Positions 16,201 to 24,625 of a stretch of 60,018 nucleotides of DNA are shown in pieces. Below the pieces are notes generated by a model that ran no database searches, had not been told where the DNA came from, and was given only the letters and a program-made list of their open reading frames with translations. Made by a program: the position numbers and the translations under genes. The DNA is from a virus: positions 1 to 60,018 of IMG/VR virus record IMGVR_UViG_3300007513_000043; one strand, given 5' to 3'. Each line of letters opens with the position of its first letter. Position 1 is the first letter of the stretch.

Positions 16201-19200
16201 ATCAATATTCTCTCCACGTGGTCCTAATAACTTAACATTATGGTAATTATTTGAAGCAGATGGTGGCTCATATTTAACATTAAATACTTTCATTATACTC
16301 TTAGGTCTGAAACCCATACCAAATAAAAGACCATCAGCCATTGTAATTGAAAAATCTCCATTTAAAACCTCAGTCCAAAAATTTACATCTTTCCCAGCCT
16401 TAAGCATAGCATCAGCAAGTGCCCTATCGCTTCCTTGTATTTTATCATATTTATCTGGGTGAATTTTCTTAAGTATATCTTTTATGATTTCTCTTTCTTT
16501 TTTATTCCATTTAATCTTATATTTATCTTTTTTGAAGGCAAAATCTTCTATATTTTTAAAACCATTGGTTACCATACCAATTCCTTTTAAACCAGCTATG
16601 GTTGCTAACGCGTGGGCATATTCTCCATTACTAGGCATATTTAAACCCTTCCATTCCCCAGTTCTTATTAGTTCACCAAGACTGGCATCAGACATTACAA
16701 ATCCTAAAGTTTCAGTACCAAGCCCAGATGCAGATGCTCCAACTCCTTCAAATAGTTTATATCCCGCACTACTCATATTCATTCCAGTTTTTTGACCTAA
16801 GTATGCAACAGCAGTGCCAAACAATCTACTACCAAAGGCACCAGCCGCTGGTAGTAATGAGCCTACTGCTGCTCCAGAACCATAAGCTTTTAATGCTTCT
16901 CCAAATTTAACATTATACACTCCGTCTTCAGCCATTTGATTCGCCAAACTATGAACACCAAAAAAAACACCTAATTGATTAGCCGATATTGCAACTTTAG
17001 TACCTTGTTTAGATAATGTTTTGCTTAATTCTATAGCGGCAGCTTTAGTTGCTTTATTTATACCGCCTTGTATTCCCTTTCCAGCAATAGATGATGCTGA
17101 AGTATAAGGTACTCTACCACCGGTCATTCTCGATATAAACGCTGCTGCGCTTTCTTTTGTCTTAACAAGCCATTCCGCTGTTTTAACAACAAGTGGTCTA
17201 GGTAAGATTTTACCAGCATCAATAGCCTTACTTAAATTAAAGCCTTTCTTTGATAAATCTAGACCTTTAGGAACCTTACTTACAGCTCTAGTTATACCGT
17301 TATTCATCAATCCAAGTGGACCTCTTAAAGCATACATATCAGCAACTATTCCTAATGTTGCCCCAATACCTCTATGCCAATCAGTAACTCCTTCCCCGGG
17401 ATTAACATCCCATATACTCATAGCTCCAGCTGACCTATCCCATTCCCCAGTTTTTTCATTGTATTTACCAGTCAGACTATTTTGATGGTCGTAAAATGCC
17501 CATTTAACTTGATTATTTGAATGATTATGATTGTTGGTAAATATACTTGAAAGCATTTTTCCAATACCAAACTGCTCTTGACTCCAGTATCCAGCATCAA
17601 GATGACCTATTACTTCTGGAATAGCATCAACCCACGATATTCCACTTTTATTCCTATCTATTGTCTCCCCTTTTGAATTAATATTATCCATTCTCATACT
17701 AGAACGAGGAATATTATAACCATCTCTTTCAAGCAAAGACCTTGCCTCTAAAGTGGAAATTTCTCCATTAGCCCTTTTCTGATTTAAAGCCTTTATAAAT
17801 TCCATATTAAATTCATCGTGATAAGATTGAAGTCTTAATTTTCCTCTTTTCCTTTCAACGTCATCACCGGGGTCAAAAAGATTACCTATACCATTAACCG
17901 TTCTTTCAATAAACGATGTCTCCATTGCCTCATCAATAGCAAGACTTGTTTCTAGCATCTTATCTGGCGAATCAACATTTACTTTAGGGTATGCACTTAA
18001 TAAATTTTCATTATAAGCTATAAGCTCTTCTACTGATGAAGTATCTTTTGGAGACATAGGACCACTAGTAGGAATGAATCTATCTGTACCGGGAACTTGA
18101 ACTAAACTTGAGGCAGAACTTATTCTAAATCTATCATCTGTATTTGTTATCCAAGGGTCTGGCTCAAAGCCCTCTTTATTAGTTAAATTTATACCATATT
18201 TATGAGAATTAATAGCTCCGGGTAGCCAGCTATACTTATTCCTTAAAGAATAGTCTGAATCATACATAGAATGTATATCAAAAGATTGGAGCTTTTTTTC
18301 TATTTCTTCATCATTGAAACCGCCAAAGTTTTTCAATTGCGCTTTATAGTCTTCCCTAGCTTCTCCGCTTATAATTTGTTCTGGACTATATACTCTTTCA
18401 ATTCCAGTCGTATAAATATCATCCCTTCCTCCAGTTCTTCTTGCATCTCTTGATATTTCATCATCCTTGGCAAAACTTAGATATCCAGCCCCAGTACCAA
18501 CTGACTCCCCATAATCACTTTCGACAAAACCAGCTTCAGATAATTTCTTTCTATTAACAACAGCCCATTGGTCTGATGTATAATTATTTACTGGGTTAAC
18601 TAAAACACCATTTTCATCTCTCTTAGCATCAATTCTTGCTTCCATTTCCGTAATTTTATGGTTTGGCAACTTTTTAAGCCACGCATCATTATGAATGATA
18701 TTAGTAGAACCATCGGGCATAGTCATCTCTACATAGTCTGGTGTTTCATAATCTTTATTCCATAAGTTCGTAAATGTAGATATATTGCCTTGACCTGCCT
18801 CTGCGCTAACTTGCTCCCAACTTAGCGTGTTTCTAAAATCATCACTATCCATATCCCCTACTTGATTGACATACCATTTAAGTTCTTGAGTCTCTGGGTC
18901 ATATCCAAAATCTCTAACAGTATCAAATTCATCAAAGTATTTTGGGTCTTTTATTTCTGGATTCCAATCACCTATACTTTCATTATATACTTTCTGAACA
19001 TCTTCGAATGGGAGGGTTCCATTTAATATACCATTTCTTGTAGTCTCTTCTAAATGGTCAGCTCTTGCACTATTAACATACTCTTTAAATAGCTTTACAT
19101 TCTTTTCATCTCTAGCTTTAGTGAATTGTTGGCTTAAGGGTTGCTTATCTTCTTGTTCGAATCGATTTATTTCGTCTTGAATAGCCCTATCCGACTCGGC

Positions 19201-19347
19201 TTTTTGACGCATCTTTTCCGCTCTTGCCTTATTTAGAACTTTTTGAGCAATACTCGTTTCTTCTAGCTTAGCTTCTTGTTCTCTTCTTTGCTTTTCTTTT
19301 TGATGCTCGAGTTTTGCTGCTTCTTGATACTCTTGTAGTAAACTCAT
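10300..19347 (-). CDS. Giant polyvalent ejection protein (3,015 aa)
   Basis: This one protein takes 15% of the genome. Residues 1-90 are a charged coiled coil. Residues about 590-920 hold several Gly/Ala-rich hydrophobic stretches. About 945-1000 reads like a J-domain core (LKKIHPDKYDKIQGSDRALADAM). Two copies of a roughly 110-residue module occur at about 1326-1440 and 1953-2078 (TPQN...VYNDLPK...GxxxNFKE...YIKNPKxGxSIE). Residues 1540-1850 contain an AVLAITSNGQ segment seen in phage polyvalent proteins. The C-terminal third (RFLGQFVQDFQ onward) resembles the LPD38-type domain. Such proteins are carried in the capsid and injected with the DNA. No RNA polymerase motif was found. Confidence 0.8.
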   Translation of the reverse strand: MSLLQEYQEAAKLEHQKEKQRREQEAKLEETSIAQKVLNKARAEKMRQKAESDRAIQDEINRFEQEDKQPLSQQFTKARDEKNVKLFKEYVNSARADHLEETTRNGILNGTLPFEDVQKVYNESIGDWNPEIKDPKYFDEFDTVRDFGYDPETQELKWYVNQVGDMDSDDFRNTLSWEQVSAEAGQGNISTFTNLWNKDYETPDYVEMTMPDGSTNIIHNDAWLKKLPNHKITEMEARIDAKRDENGVLVNPVNNYTSDQWAVVNRKKLSEAGFVESDYGESVGTGAGYLSFAKDDEISRDARRTGGRDDIYTTGIERVYSPEQIISGEAREDYKAQLKNFGGFNDEEIEKKLQSFDIHSMYDSDYSLRNKYSWLPGAINSHKYGINLTNKEGFEPDPWITNTDDRFRISSASSLVQVPGTDRFIPTSGPMSPKDTSSVEELIAYNENLLSAYPKVNVDSPDKMLETSLAIDEAMETSFIERTVNGIGNLFDPGDDVERKRGKLRLQSYHDEFNMEFIKALNQKRANGEISTLEARSLLERDGYNIPRSSMRMDNINSKGETIDRNKSGISWVDAIPEVIGHLDAGYWSQEQFGIGKMLSSIFTNNHNHSNNQVKWAFYDHQNSLTGKYNEKTGEWDRSAGAMSIWDVNPGEGVTDWHRGIGATLGIVADMYALRGPLGLMNNGITRAVSKVPKGLDLSKKGFNLSKAIDAGKILPRPLVVKTAEWLVKTKESAAAFISRMTGGRVPYTSASSIAGKGIQGGINKATKAAAIELSKTLSKQGTKVAISANQLGVFFGVHSLANQMAEDGVYNVKFGEALKAYGSGAAVGSLLPAAGAFGSRLFGTAVAYLGQKTGMNMSSAGYKLFEGVGASASGLGTETLGFVMSDASLGELIRTGEWKGLNMPSNGEYAHALATIAGLKGIGMVTNGFKNIEDFAFKKDKYKIKWNKKEREIIKDILKKIHPDKYDKIQGSDRALADAMLKAGKDVNFWTEVLNGDFSITMADGLLFGMGFRPKSIMKVFNVKYEPPSASNNYHNVKLLGPRGENIDNIPVKSEKAGIELRDKTRQIISGGKTIELPAGTKIDDKGNFDLAPKETPKPAPKVQPSGVVAVPKTKVKKKAPTELSTIDKQIADVKESIESMSTDEIRDEFLGDLTPKAQKLIDKLSELEDKKREIEQKYDQPTSSTWDEKRQGYVAMVGGKEVGFSKVRPLTKKEKDLYLNAKDRAFSEAKFIAKKENERIMAKGLAEETKVSKKEAPKTLSQRIDEAVIEREYGKDWKLSKNLEQDLNDKYGVDSVDELTKEQLRDFETDLAVKAVGKGFEVGSGPITPQNIKNAADVLIGGGRYVYNDLPKHLQKLGGKIGVNANNFKERFSNWSGETKSSAGKFFNKVWNNLKNFYGKAKGYIKEYLKNPKIGASIEEVDAKGKPLTPAQKIKAMQSLAKPVIKKAGAIPAKQKKIIADKLSSKDVFDAKEPVPQFKNVSDLSKYLTQKSLKIQKELGIDLRQDTPESNEIVAQVIASEIARENQREWNADGWYSEKMQSALKIAREIYPQMKNNPTKETAFNAVLAITSNGQGVPSNSKIAMQQYEYYLKNGKFDENFGKNLSKAEKQAMGAGKEMPAMRKSFKTYNKLSEIWGEERLHRFLNTEFTVRQLRDAGIKAISGETLDTKVMGSSIFGPKVGGAFFQNIQGNGKPLTMDLHFIRNMRRITGDLLPEAGKGKDFGRDYTKQLKNFKNAIRSNKSAREKYGITRDVLKDDAAMIDIAKEVHRVYERGGFKKDTILNKRAKNLNEHINAPKEAPGGGGERNRYRSIMERVVKLSGEPTVADAQAKIWFPQKRLYGKYGIKGESINETDYKQEFIKLAKERGFNDKRIEGILGRKQPGISGKSSVKAIQRKKFEDLNKNEKQAILESGKGPLKLASEKSLKDKSAGGLKNKDLASDFNSIEAGMLGFTPQNMRLLRRGLVDAGHFVYNDLPKYVKSAGEKIGITAKNFKEQYKKFESDPKSFGKKTKDWFKRVWAQMKNWFNKNRESLRKNPIYRKTEDAVIDYIKNPKLGLSIEMVDSKGNKISFSEHMKGLRSKPEQRRVDNRKALARIKIAERYLLGEKIHAGGGKYVQHEARATHQDLKDIQKFFFKQVPMVDASKKQITNLKQLFAEAQKGNPLAETMMLYYQMALSSFQTRQRAFDMLNDKVIAKRMKRGLDFRRADKKTLKEHITVGQQRKIRDFRRNKVKDPDLQKILDKNVKIAPKHLPLKGMNPSLRQKVSRWGYLINRTSGAFDKYERMVPVLPVYQTWIDYRDAKGRRDLYREELMEPMNKVLRELGFNDIRDVHEAVGQQIQNYRNGELEYSDLSEDAHKINNALSEIYENPIYQRDIAINRYQQYRNSDATHIPGVEKADLEMLDEYYDSGDFKGLINAITSVEGFIKENYTPQLADIKKQEMNSNSHMGLSKGILQAQDRDAVRERGGNALSNLTRKLNSDSNILFIDDIVYDFMKMVNHRLIPEAMREDLYNVMHNDLTVNPSDLFESGVSKFVGKLMAATLSNPTKWGRNKMQVLMGLTSVNIQDMPSALQNIIKESFGRGALNIRKSSTFLNADKDVQQFFMSNTSSQSALMDEYLRVGASGWIDSIPGAKEALDKFKGIYGLVDLSSRWVDFNETYNRVLPMLKSYKAGEVSFPDIRGRISFDGLDLSMQNRLLHEIDAGNMKYVALQIADYVAAEKSQFRYQRMERSLLEHSPIGRLPMFAQNYPLRFLGQFVQDFQTLYHGLPITTNLGGRHKYDESSGDWNKFTAGLRGVAVRLTAMMLIEETLNRMFGYRKKYGWGYRVSNLTVSYGGLLGQVIDLAGDASNILTDIFALTGEAQRGDITLEERDKGYIRVIRNAGRTVSSLSRKQMVGLDYAINIAEGFLGKDHDEINVIRNLMTQAGWDDYYALDTDEKRTWWQFVRKIMGGPGHTKEQAEDYQKSKDSRAVRNKRIREQKMKEKRGTQNRVNPEQHQGGFNKGRKRRNINW

Positions 19348-19355
19348 ATATTATC

Positions 19356-21086
19356 CTAATTGACAGTAAAGTAATAATATTGTTTTGATTTTATAAATTT
19401 ATCGTCATCTCCAAATTCCCAACTTGGATGGTCTGGTGAATCCTCGTAAATCTGGATTTGTTTTCTGTGGAAATCTGCCAAACCACTACCTTCTACTTCG
19501 CTAGTCCAGCCTTTTACTCTTTTTCCCTTGCCGCCTAGAATTGGGTCAGTTTCCCCTTTTGCGTGTTGGATTTCAACGTGTGGTCTTTTCTTTCCTTCAA
19601 AATGCTCTGGATATGCTGACCACATTATTTCAATAAACTCATTAAACCTATTTGCATTTTCCTTACTAATAGTTGATTTACCATCCCACATATCTTCTAT
19701 AAACTGCATAGACCACTCAAATTCTTTTTTAAGTTTAAATGCCCATTTTTGCCCTTCAGCCCCTTCAAACCAAGCGGTATGAGCTTTAATATCAGCTGCT
19801 TTAGATATATCATCAATTTCACCATCCCCATCAAAGTCTCCACCCATTTTTAAATCTTGCCAAACGGGAACTCTTTGCTCTTTTCTGAATCTTTCATAGA
19901 AATCTTTAGTAAATCCTATATCAGCAAAAGACACAGCTTCTACGTCTTCTGGAACTCTGCCGTCCGGTAACTCTTCGCCTTTTGTGAAAACTAGCATTTC
20001 TTCGTCAAAATTAGCATCATCAATATCATATAAATAATGAGTATACCCCCAAGCATTTGCTGTGTCAAGTATCTCATTGTTTTTCTTATTCATTGCTTTT
20101 CTAATATCTGTTGGTACCCATTTATCAATATCCATACCAGACTGTATTGGATTCTCCACCCAATGTTCATTTGGTAGCCCATTTTTTGGTCCCGTTCCAT
20201 ATTCATCGTCATAATCTCGCATTTGGGCTTTAGTACTATGCCAATAGTCCATATCATTACTTAGATTAGTATCAAAGTATAGTTTTTTATCGTTAATATC
20301 ATCAAATTTCTTGCCGTACATTTTGCCCCTAGAGGCAAGATATGCTTCTATTTCATCGTTCTTAACAGTATTACCACTATCAACCATTCTTCCAACATCT
20401 TCTATAATATCTAACTCTGATTTCATTCTTGTTGTTGCATTAAACTTATTCCAGAAACCTTCTTCAATACCTCTTGGGTCCCATTCTATACCCAATTCCT
20501 TATTCTCTTGTTCCCATAATTTCATTGTGCCTTTAAGTGCAGCTTCTAATTCTAGTTCAGAAACGCCTCCTATATCATCGACATCCCAATTAGTGACCTT
20601 TTTACCATCATCGTCAAGATAATAACCTCCGATATTCCTCTCTCTTTTAAATAGTTGCTCACCTATTCTAGTGTTATTAAGTATATGATTAGTTTCTTTT
20701 AATGCTTCTATATCTCTATAAACTGCTCCAGAAATATCTGTTGCTAAATTATTTAAATGCTCTAAATTAGAATGGTCATTATCAGTTATTATTTTAGTAA
20801 TATTAATTGGATTAGATTCATTTTCTGGTTTTCTATTAAGGAGAAGTCTACCCTCAACTTTACCTACGTTCTCCCAAGCTGTGTTAAGTTTTTCTTGATT
20901 GTCATCATATATAGTTTTTAAGTCTTCGAATTTATCTTGTGCCGCTTCCAATTTATTTGCTTCATCAGTTGCTTTTTTCTCTATAGCAGCATCATATCGC
21001 GCCTCTTCATAATAAGAAGGGTCATTAAGACCTTTTAAATTGTTTATACTTCTTGCTACTCCAGACCAATCTATCCCTCTAGCCAT
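19356..21086 (-). CDS. Internal virion protein with EF-hand-like loop (576 aa)
   Basis: A 576-residue acidic, helix-rich protein, coupled within the ejection cassette. At about residues 413-424 it has a near-perfect calcium-binding loop, DFDGDGEIDD, with Asp at positions 1, 3, 5 and 9. The N-terminal 60 residues are coiled-coil-like. Start at ATG after ATGGAGTAATTACA. No named family; the internal-protein role is inferred from neighbours. Confidence 0.7.
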   Translation of the reverse strand: MARGIDWSGVARSINNLKGLNDPSYYEEARYDAAIEKKATDEANKLEAAQDKFEDLKTIYDDNQEKLNTAWENVGKVEGRLLLNRKPENESNPINITKIITDNDHSNLEHLNNLATDISGAVYRDIEALKETNHILNNTRIGEQLFKRERNIGGYYLDDDGKKVTNWDVDDIGGVSELELEAALKGTMKLWEQENKELGIEWDPRGIEEGFWNKFNATTRMKSELDIIEDVGRMVDSGNTVKNDEIEAYLASRGKMYGKKFDDINDKKLYFDTNLSNDMDYWHSTKAQMRDYDDEYGTGPKNGLPNEHWVENPIQSGMDIDKWVPTDIRKAMNKKNNEILDTANAWGYTHYLYDIDDANFDEEMLVFTKGEELPDGRVPEDVEAVSFADIGFTKDFYERFRKEQRVPVWQDLKMGGDFDGDGEIDDISKAADIKAHTAWFEGAEGQKWAFKLKKEFEWSMQFIEDMWDGKSTISKENANRFNEFIEIMWSAYPEHFEGKKRPHVEIQHAKGETDPILGGKGKRVKGWTSEVEGSGLADFHRKQIQIYEDSPDHPSWEFGDDDKFIKSKQYYYFTVN

Positions 21087-21110
21087 TGTAATTACTCCAT
21101 TCTCATCTAA

Positions 21111-21983
21111 TTAAAAATCGTCTATATGTGTAAATGTATCAGTATCCACCGATAAGCCACCCATAGTTCCTTCTATACCATATTTCGTATCCATCGCATC
21201 CATAGTAGAATGAGGCTCTGTACCATCCTTTTCAAGTGGTGGTTTATATTTACTACTAGCGTGTTGGAAAGATGATTGAGTAGAAGAAATAACACCAAGA
21301 GCTTCCATTCTTAATCTGTCTAATCCAGTTAATTTATCATTTTGCAGTTTACTTACCTCATTTGCTAACTGTCTATCTAACGCAGCAGTATTTTGCGTAA
21401 AAGATTGAGCAGCCGTATCTTTAGATTGCTGCATTGCCATTCTTCCACCTTCTACATCGTGCTGTCTTGTAATATCTTTTGATGCTATTGCTTGCTGCGA
21501 TGCTTCTAAGGTTTGTTTTAGTCCTAAATTTACTTTTGCCATAGTACTCTTAGCTTTACCAGCTAACATTTTTCTAGCTCTACCACCAGTACCAGCAATA
21601 CCTCCCATACCTTGTTGTGTCATCATTGAAAATATATCGCCAGCTCCAGCAGCTCTTGCCTCTTGCGCATCTGCCATAGCTGCTTCTCTGGCATCTTCCA
21701 TTTGTTCTTGTGTATTGCTGATAAAATCTTGATAAGAACGCATACCTTGACCTTCTGATAATCTCTGCTTATCATCAGATTGTTGTTGAGTAAGTCTTAA
21801 ATTTTCATCTGCATCTTTCTTTTGAGACGCTATATCTTGGGTTACCCTCTTAATTTGTTGGTCTGAATAACTCCTTGAAGGGTCAGCCATTTTATCATAT
21901 TGGCTGTATAAGGCTAGCATAGACCTATCAGCAGTATCTTTAAGCTTAGCATCAAACTTTTTCATTTTCTTTTTTTGACCCAT
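21111..21983 (-). CDS. Internal virion protein, Gln/Ala-rich (290 aa)
   Basis: Composition (Gln, Ala, Met, Ser; almost all helical) and position in the cassette match the small ejection proteins of podoviruses. Residues 30-130 form a long charged helix; 110-155 are Gly/Ala-rich (GAGDIFSMMTQQGMGGIAGTGG) and could insert in a membrane during DNA delivery. The last 50 residues are a flexible acidic tail. No enzymatic motif was seen. Confidence 0.65.
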   Translation of the reverse strand: MGQKKKMKKFDAKLKDTADRSMLALYSQYDKMADPSRSYSDQQIKRVTQDIASQKKDADENLRLTQQQSDDKQRLSEGQGMRSYQDFISNTQEQMEDAREAAMADAQEARAAGAGDIFSMMTQQGMGGIAGTGGRARKMLAGKAKSTMAKVNLGLKQTLEASQQAIASKDITRQHDVEGGRMAMQQSKDTAAQSFTQNTAALDRQLANEVSKLQNDKLTGLDRLRMEALGVISSTQSSFQHASSKYKPPLEKDGTEPHSTMDAMDTKYGIEGTMGGLSVDTDTFTHIDDF

Positions 21984-21984
21984 T

Positions 21985-22365
21985 TTATATCCTTTTCTCC
22001 ATAAGGTAACAATTTAATTTAAATCCATAATTTTTTATCCAAAAATCGGGATGTATTTCTGTTTCCATCCTTATAGTATTTACCCCATTAACTCTTAAAA
22101 AATCCATAAATGCATCCCAAGCATCTTTAGCTGACCAAACAGAATCGTCAGCCCTATAATAAACATATACATAACATATAGACTTTTGAATTTCAAATAT
22201 TAGGAACCCAAACTTAAATGTGATGCAATGCATATTTTCATCTTTAAGCAAAGACTCTATAGACACAGAAGATTTAACTTTATTTTGATAATCCTCAATA
22301 TGCTCAACTGTCAAGCAATCTCTTGGATTTTCCATAAATTCTATGAATTTTTCAGTTAATTGCAT
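21985..22365 (-). CDS. GNAT-fold-like protein in the ejection cassette (126 aa)
   Basis: The start is the ATG at 22365 in a TAATG overlap with the upstream gene; in-frame codons further upstream lie inside that gene. The C-terminal half (AWDAFMDFLRVNGVNTIRMETEIHPDFWIKNYGFKL) has the strand-helix-strand and F-x-x-x-x-GF ending of small N-acetyltransferases. The acetyl-CoA loop is not clear, so it may be a degenerate structural version. GNAT-like genes are often found beside podovirus internal proteins. Confidence 0.5.
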   Translation of the reverse strand: MQLTEKFIEFMENPRDCLTVEHIEDYQNKVKSSVSIESLLKDENMHCITFKFGFLIFEIQKSICYVYVYYRADDSVWSAKDAWDAFMDFLRVNGVNTIRMETEIHPDFWIKNYGFKLNCYLMEKRI

Positions 22366-23399
22366 TAAAACAAATCTGCTAAGCTCATAGACAAAATAGT
22401 TAAACCAGCTATAGCCCAACCAACTGGACCTAATGCAGCAGAACCAGACGCTATAGCACTAGCCGTAGTTCCGAATGTTCCGGCGCTACCAGCTGCACCA
22501 GCTATAGTAACTCCGGCAGATAATCCGCTAGAAGCAGTACTAGCTACTTGCGAAACAACATCTGCATCACTTTGTCCTTTTCCTCCAACATTTTCATATA
22601 AATCAACAGCTCCTTGAACACTACCAATCACACTAGAACCAAGTCCAAGATTCTGACTTACGTTTCCCAGTTTACCGGAAGTAGTTGCCCAATTCCCAGC
22701 TTTAGCTGCATTACCAGCTTTTGAAAGTAACTTACTACCGTGTTCTAATCCTTTTGATAAAGCTCCAGTAACATTAGTACCTACATTTAATGCATACGAG
22801 ATATCTTCAACACCTTCAATTTCACTTTCCCCGTCTGATAAATGTTTGCTAACTCCATAAAATTCTAAAGCCCCACTTGAATCTAATCCTTTTCTTCCTT
22901 TATGCAATGCTTTCGAGACCGACTTACGAGCTGTTACCCTATCAGATTTTCCAGCTCGCCACTTATCTCGCCCCTCTCTCCACTTTTTTGCAAATTTGCT
23001 CTTAGCAAGTTTACCTTTGCCGATTCTTCCACCTCTGGGTTTGCCACCTTTTCCAGTTCCAGCTCCTACAATCTTTCCTATTTCTCCGGATGCGCTGAGT
23101 CCAGTATTAACCGGGTCTCCTTCTTCATTATTAGTGCCACCTCTTACACCAAAAGCATCTCCAACATCAATAACTTCTTCTGTGTTATCTTTTGACTCAT
23201 CTTTAGATATATCTAATGCTTTAACTGGAGACTCGCCTTGACTATCAAGATTTTTAACATAATCTATTAATTCTTGAGAAACACTGCCTCCTTCATCTAC
23301 ATTTGGAGGAATTTCCTTAAGAATATGAATTCTAGCTCTTTTTATATCAAGAGGTGAAAACTTAGGTTTATTGTTTGGATTATTATTAGCTGCATCCAT
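22365..23399 (-). CDS. Ejection protein with hydrophobic C-terminus (344 aa)
   Basis: Residues 1-110 are acidic and disordered, 110-170 are strongly basic (GGKPRGGRIGKGK and beyond), and 225-344 are rich in Gly, Ala and Ser, ending in hydrophobic helices (LGPVGWAIAGLTILSMSLADLF). This layout is typical of podovirus internal proteins that enter the cell envelope. Stop and start overlap neighbours on both sides, so the cassette is translationally coupled. Confidence 0.65.
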   Translation of the reverse strand: MDAANNNPNNKPKFSPLDIKRARIHILKEIPPNVDEGGSVSQELIDYVKNLDSQGESPVKALDISKDESKDNTEEVIDVGDAFGVRGGTNNEEGDPVNTGLSASGEIGKIVGAGTGKGGKPRGGRIGKGKLAKSKFAKKWREGRDKWRAGKSDRVTARKSVSKALHKGRKGLDSSGALEFYGVSKHLSDGESEIEGVEDISYALNVGTNVTGALSKGLEHGSKLLSKAGNAAKAGNWATTSGKLGNVSQNLGLGSSVIGSVQGAVDLYENVGGKGQSDADVVSQVASTASSGLSAGVTIAGAAGSAGTFGTTASAIASGSAALGPVGWAIAGLTILSMSLADLF

Positions 23400-24391
23400 T
23401 ATGATAATAAAGTTGTTTGAGTTTTTGTTAGCCCTAAATTTCTTTTCTTCTTATCTTTTTCAAGTAAATCTTTAAAACTATTATTGATAGCCATTTTAGC
23501 ACCAGATTTGTCACTATCCGACAATCCAGTAAAAATTTCTTCTTTATTCTTACCTTTATTTTTTTCGTCTTCTAGCTTTCGTCTTTGTTCATCTTGCCAC
23601 TCTTTAAGCTTTCTATCTGACTCCTTTTTCCTTAATCCGTATTTATAATCACCACTAGTAGCTAATAAAGAATGTGGACCAGCAACTGCTCCGTAGGTAA
23701 TTTTGTCTTGTGTAAGACCCATTTCTCTATCTCTTCTGGTCTCAGAAGTTTTTCTAGATTTATCTAAGATTTCCTCAGAAACAGCGCCTTGTTCATATTC
23801 TGCATCAAGTCTTTCGCTTTCACCCGCTTCACTTACAGCGCCTTGCTCATATTCAAAATCTAAGGTTGATTGTGGAACAGATATTTTATTACCCATAGAA
23901 TCTTCATCTACATATGCACTTGAAGGATATGGGTCTTCAGTTTGTACATCACTTTTTATATTCTCTAGTTGCTTAATAGCTGGTTGATTATTAGCTCTTA
24001 CTTCATCTAAACTTAAATATGAGTCATCTCCGCTTTCATTTTCTAATGCTTTTATCTTAGGCGATACTCCAAACACTTTCTGAAGTACCTTTTCCTTGAA
24101 TTTGCCAAGCTTTGACGATGGCTCATCTACATCCCAGTCTTTACCCTTAGAATCGGGAGCGGAAATATCAACTCCGTGCTTTATTTCCGTGTTCCTAATT
24201 TGCTTTTCTCTACGATTCGTAAGTAAATCTGCTGTAGTAAAATAAGCATCAGAGGCTGTAGTTAAACCGTCAATGATTGCTTGTTTCTTTTCTTGTTGTG
24301 TTTCGAACTTAGCTTTCATTGCCTCTAATTGCAATTTAAGCTCTTCAAGGTAATAACCGTGAACATATTCGTGAGTCATTGGAGCACTCAT
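23399..24391 (-). CDS. Virion-associated coiled-coil protein (330 aa)
   Basis: The N-terminal 60 residues form a coiled coil (EELKLQLEAMKAKFETQQEK). A short internal direct repeat, YEQGAVSE, occurs twice near residues 190-205. The C-terminal 70 residues are charged. HEYVH at residues 7-11 recalls a zinc protease motif by chance order but lacks HExxH spacing. First large gene of the ejection cassette in transcription order. Confidence 0.6.
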   Translation of the reverse strand: MSAPMTHEYVHGYYLEELKLQLEAMKAKFETQQEKKQAIIDGLTTASDAYFTTADLLTNRREKQIRNTEIKHGVDISAPDSKGKDWDVDEPSSKLGKFKEKVLQKVFGVSPKIKALENESGDDSYLSLDEVRANNQPAIKQLENIKSDVQTEDPYPSSAYVDEDSMGNKISVPQSTLDFEYEQGAVSEAGESERLDAEYEQGAVSEEILDKSRKTSETRRDREMGLTQDKITYGAVAGPHSLLATSGDYKYGLRKKESDRKLKEWQDEQRRKLEDEKNKGKNKEEIFTGLSDSDKSGAKMAINNSFKDLLEKDKKKRNLGLTKTQTTLLS

Positions 24392-24400
24392 ATAAATCTC

Positions 24401-24550
24401 CTATTTTTTCTTAGGCGATGGTTTGCTTTCTTCTTTTGCTTCTAAAGATTGTGCAAATTCAATAGCGCCAAGAACACGTTGATAAGTTTGTTCTAATGCT
24501 ACTTTTTGTTTTTCTAAAGCTTCAATTTTTGCTTTTAAATCTTCTGCCAT
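24401..24550 (-). CDS. Small coiled-coil protein (49 aa)
   Basis: Residues 1-38 form a Lys/Glu-rich coiled coil (KAKIEALEKQKVALEQTYQRVLGAIEFAQSL with heptad Leu/Ile); the tail is KPSPKKK. Start ATG after ATGGAGATTAAA. It leads the ejection cassette and lies directly downstream of motif site 3. Confidence 0.7.
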   Translation of the reverse strand: MAEDLKAKIEALEKQKVALEQTYQRVLGAIEFAQSLEAKEESKPSPKKK

Positions 24551-24589
24551 TTTTAATCTCCATTTTTATTTGTTTGATATGTAACATAA

Positions 24590-24603
24590 TTTACGTATAT
24601 TAC
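24590..24603 (+). promoter_or_regulatory. Recurring GTTACGTA motif, site 3
   Basis: TTTACGTATATTAC in the 75-base gap ahead of the ejection cassette (next leftward start 24550). It is read opposite to the genes. A nearby GTAACAT (24581-24587) adds a half-site. An AAAAAGCTTTTT palindrome at about 24613-24624 lies between the motif and the stop of the preceding gene and could be a weak terminator. Confidence 0.5.
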
Positions 24604-24625
24604 CAGTTAAATAAAAAGCTTTTTT

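Noticed and set aside
10300-19347. Virion RNA polymerase in the giant protein, as in N4-like phages
   Set aside because: No DxDGD or T7-type polymerase motifs were found by reading the sequence; the domains seen are polyvalent-protein types.
23399-24391. Zinc protease motif (HEYVH) in the 330-residue protein
   Set aside because: It lacks the HExxH spacing and a third ligand, and the surrounding region is a coiled coil.
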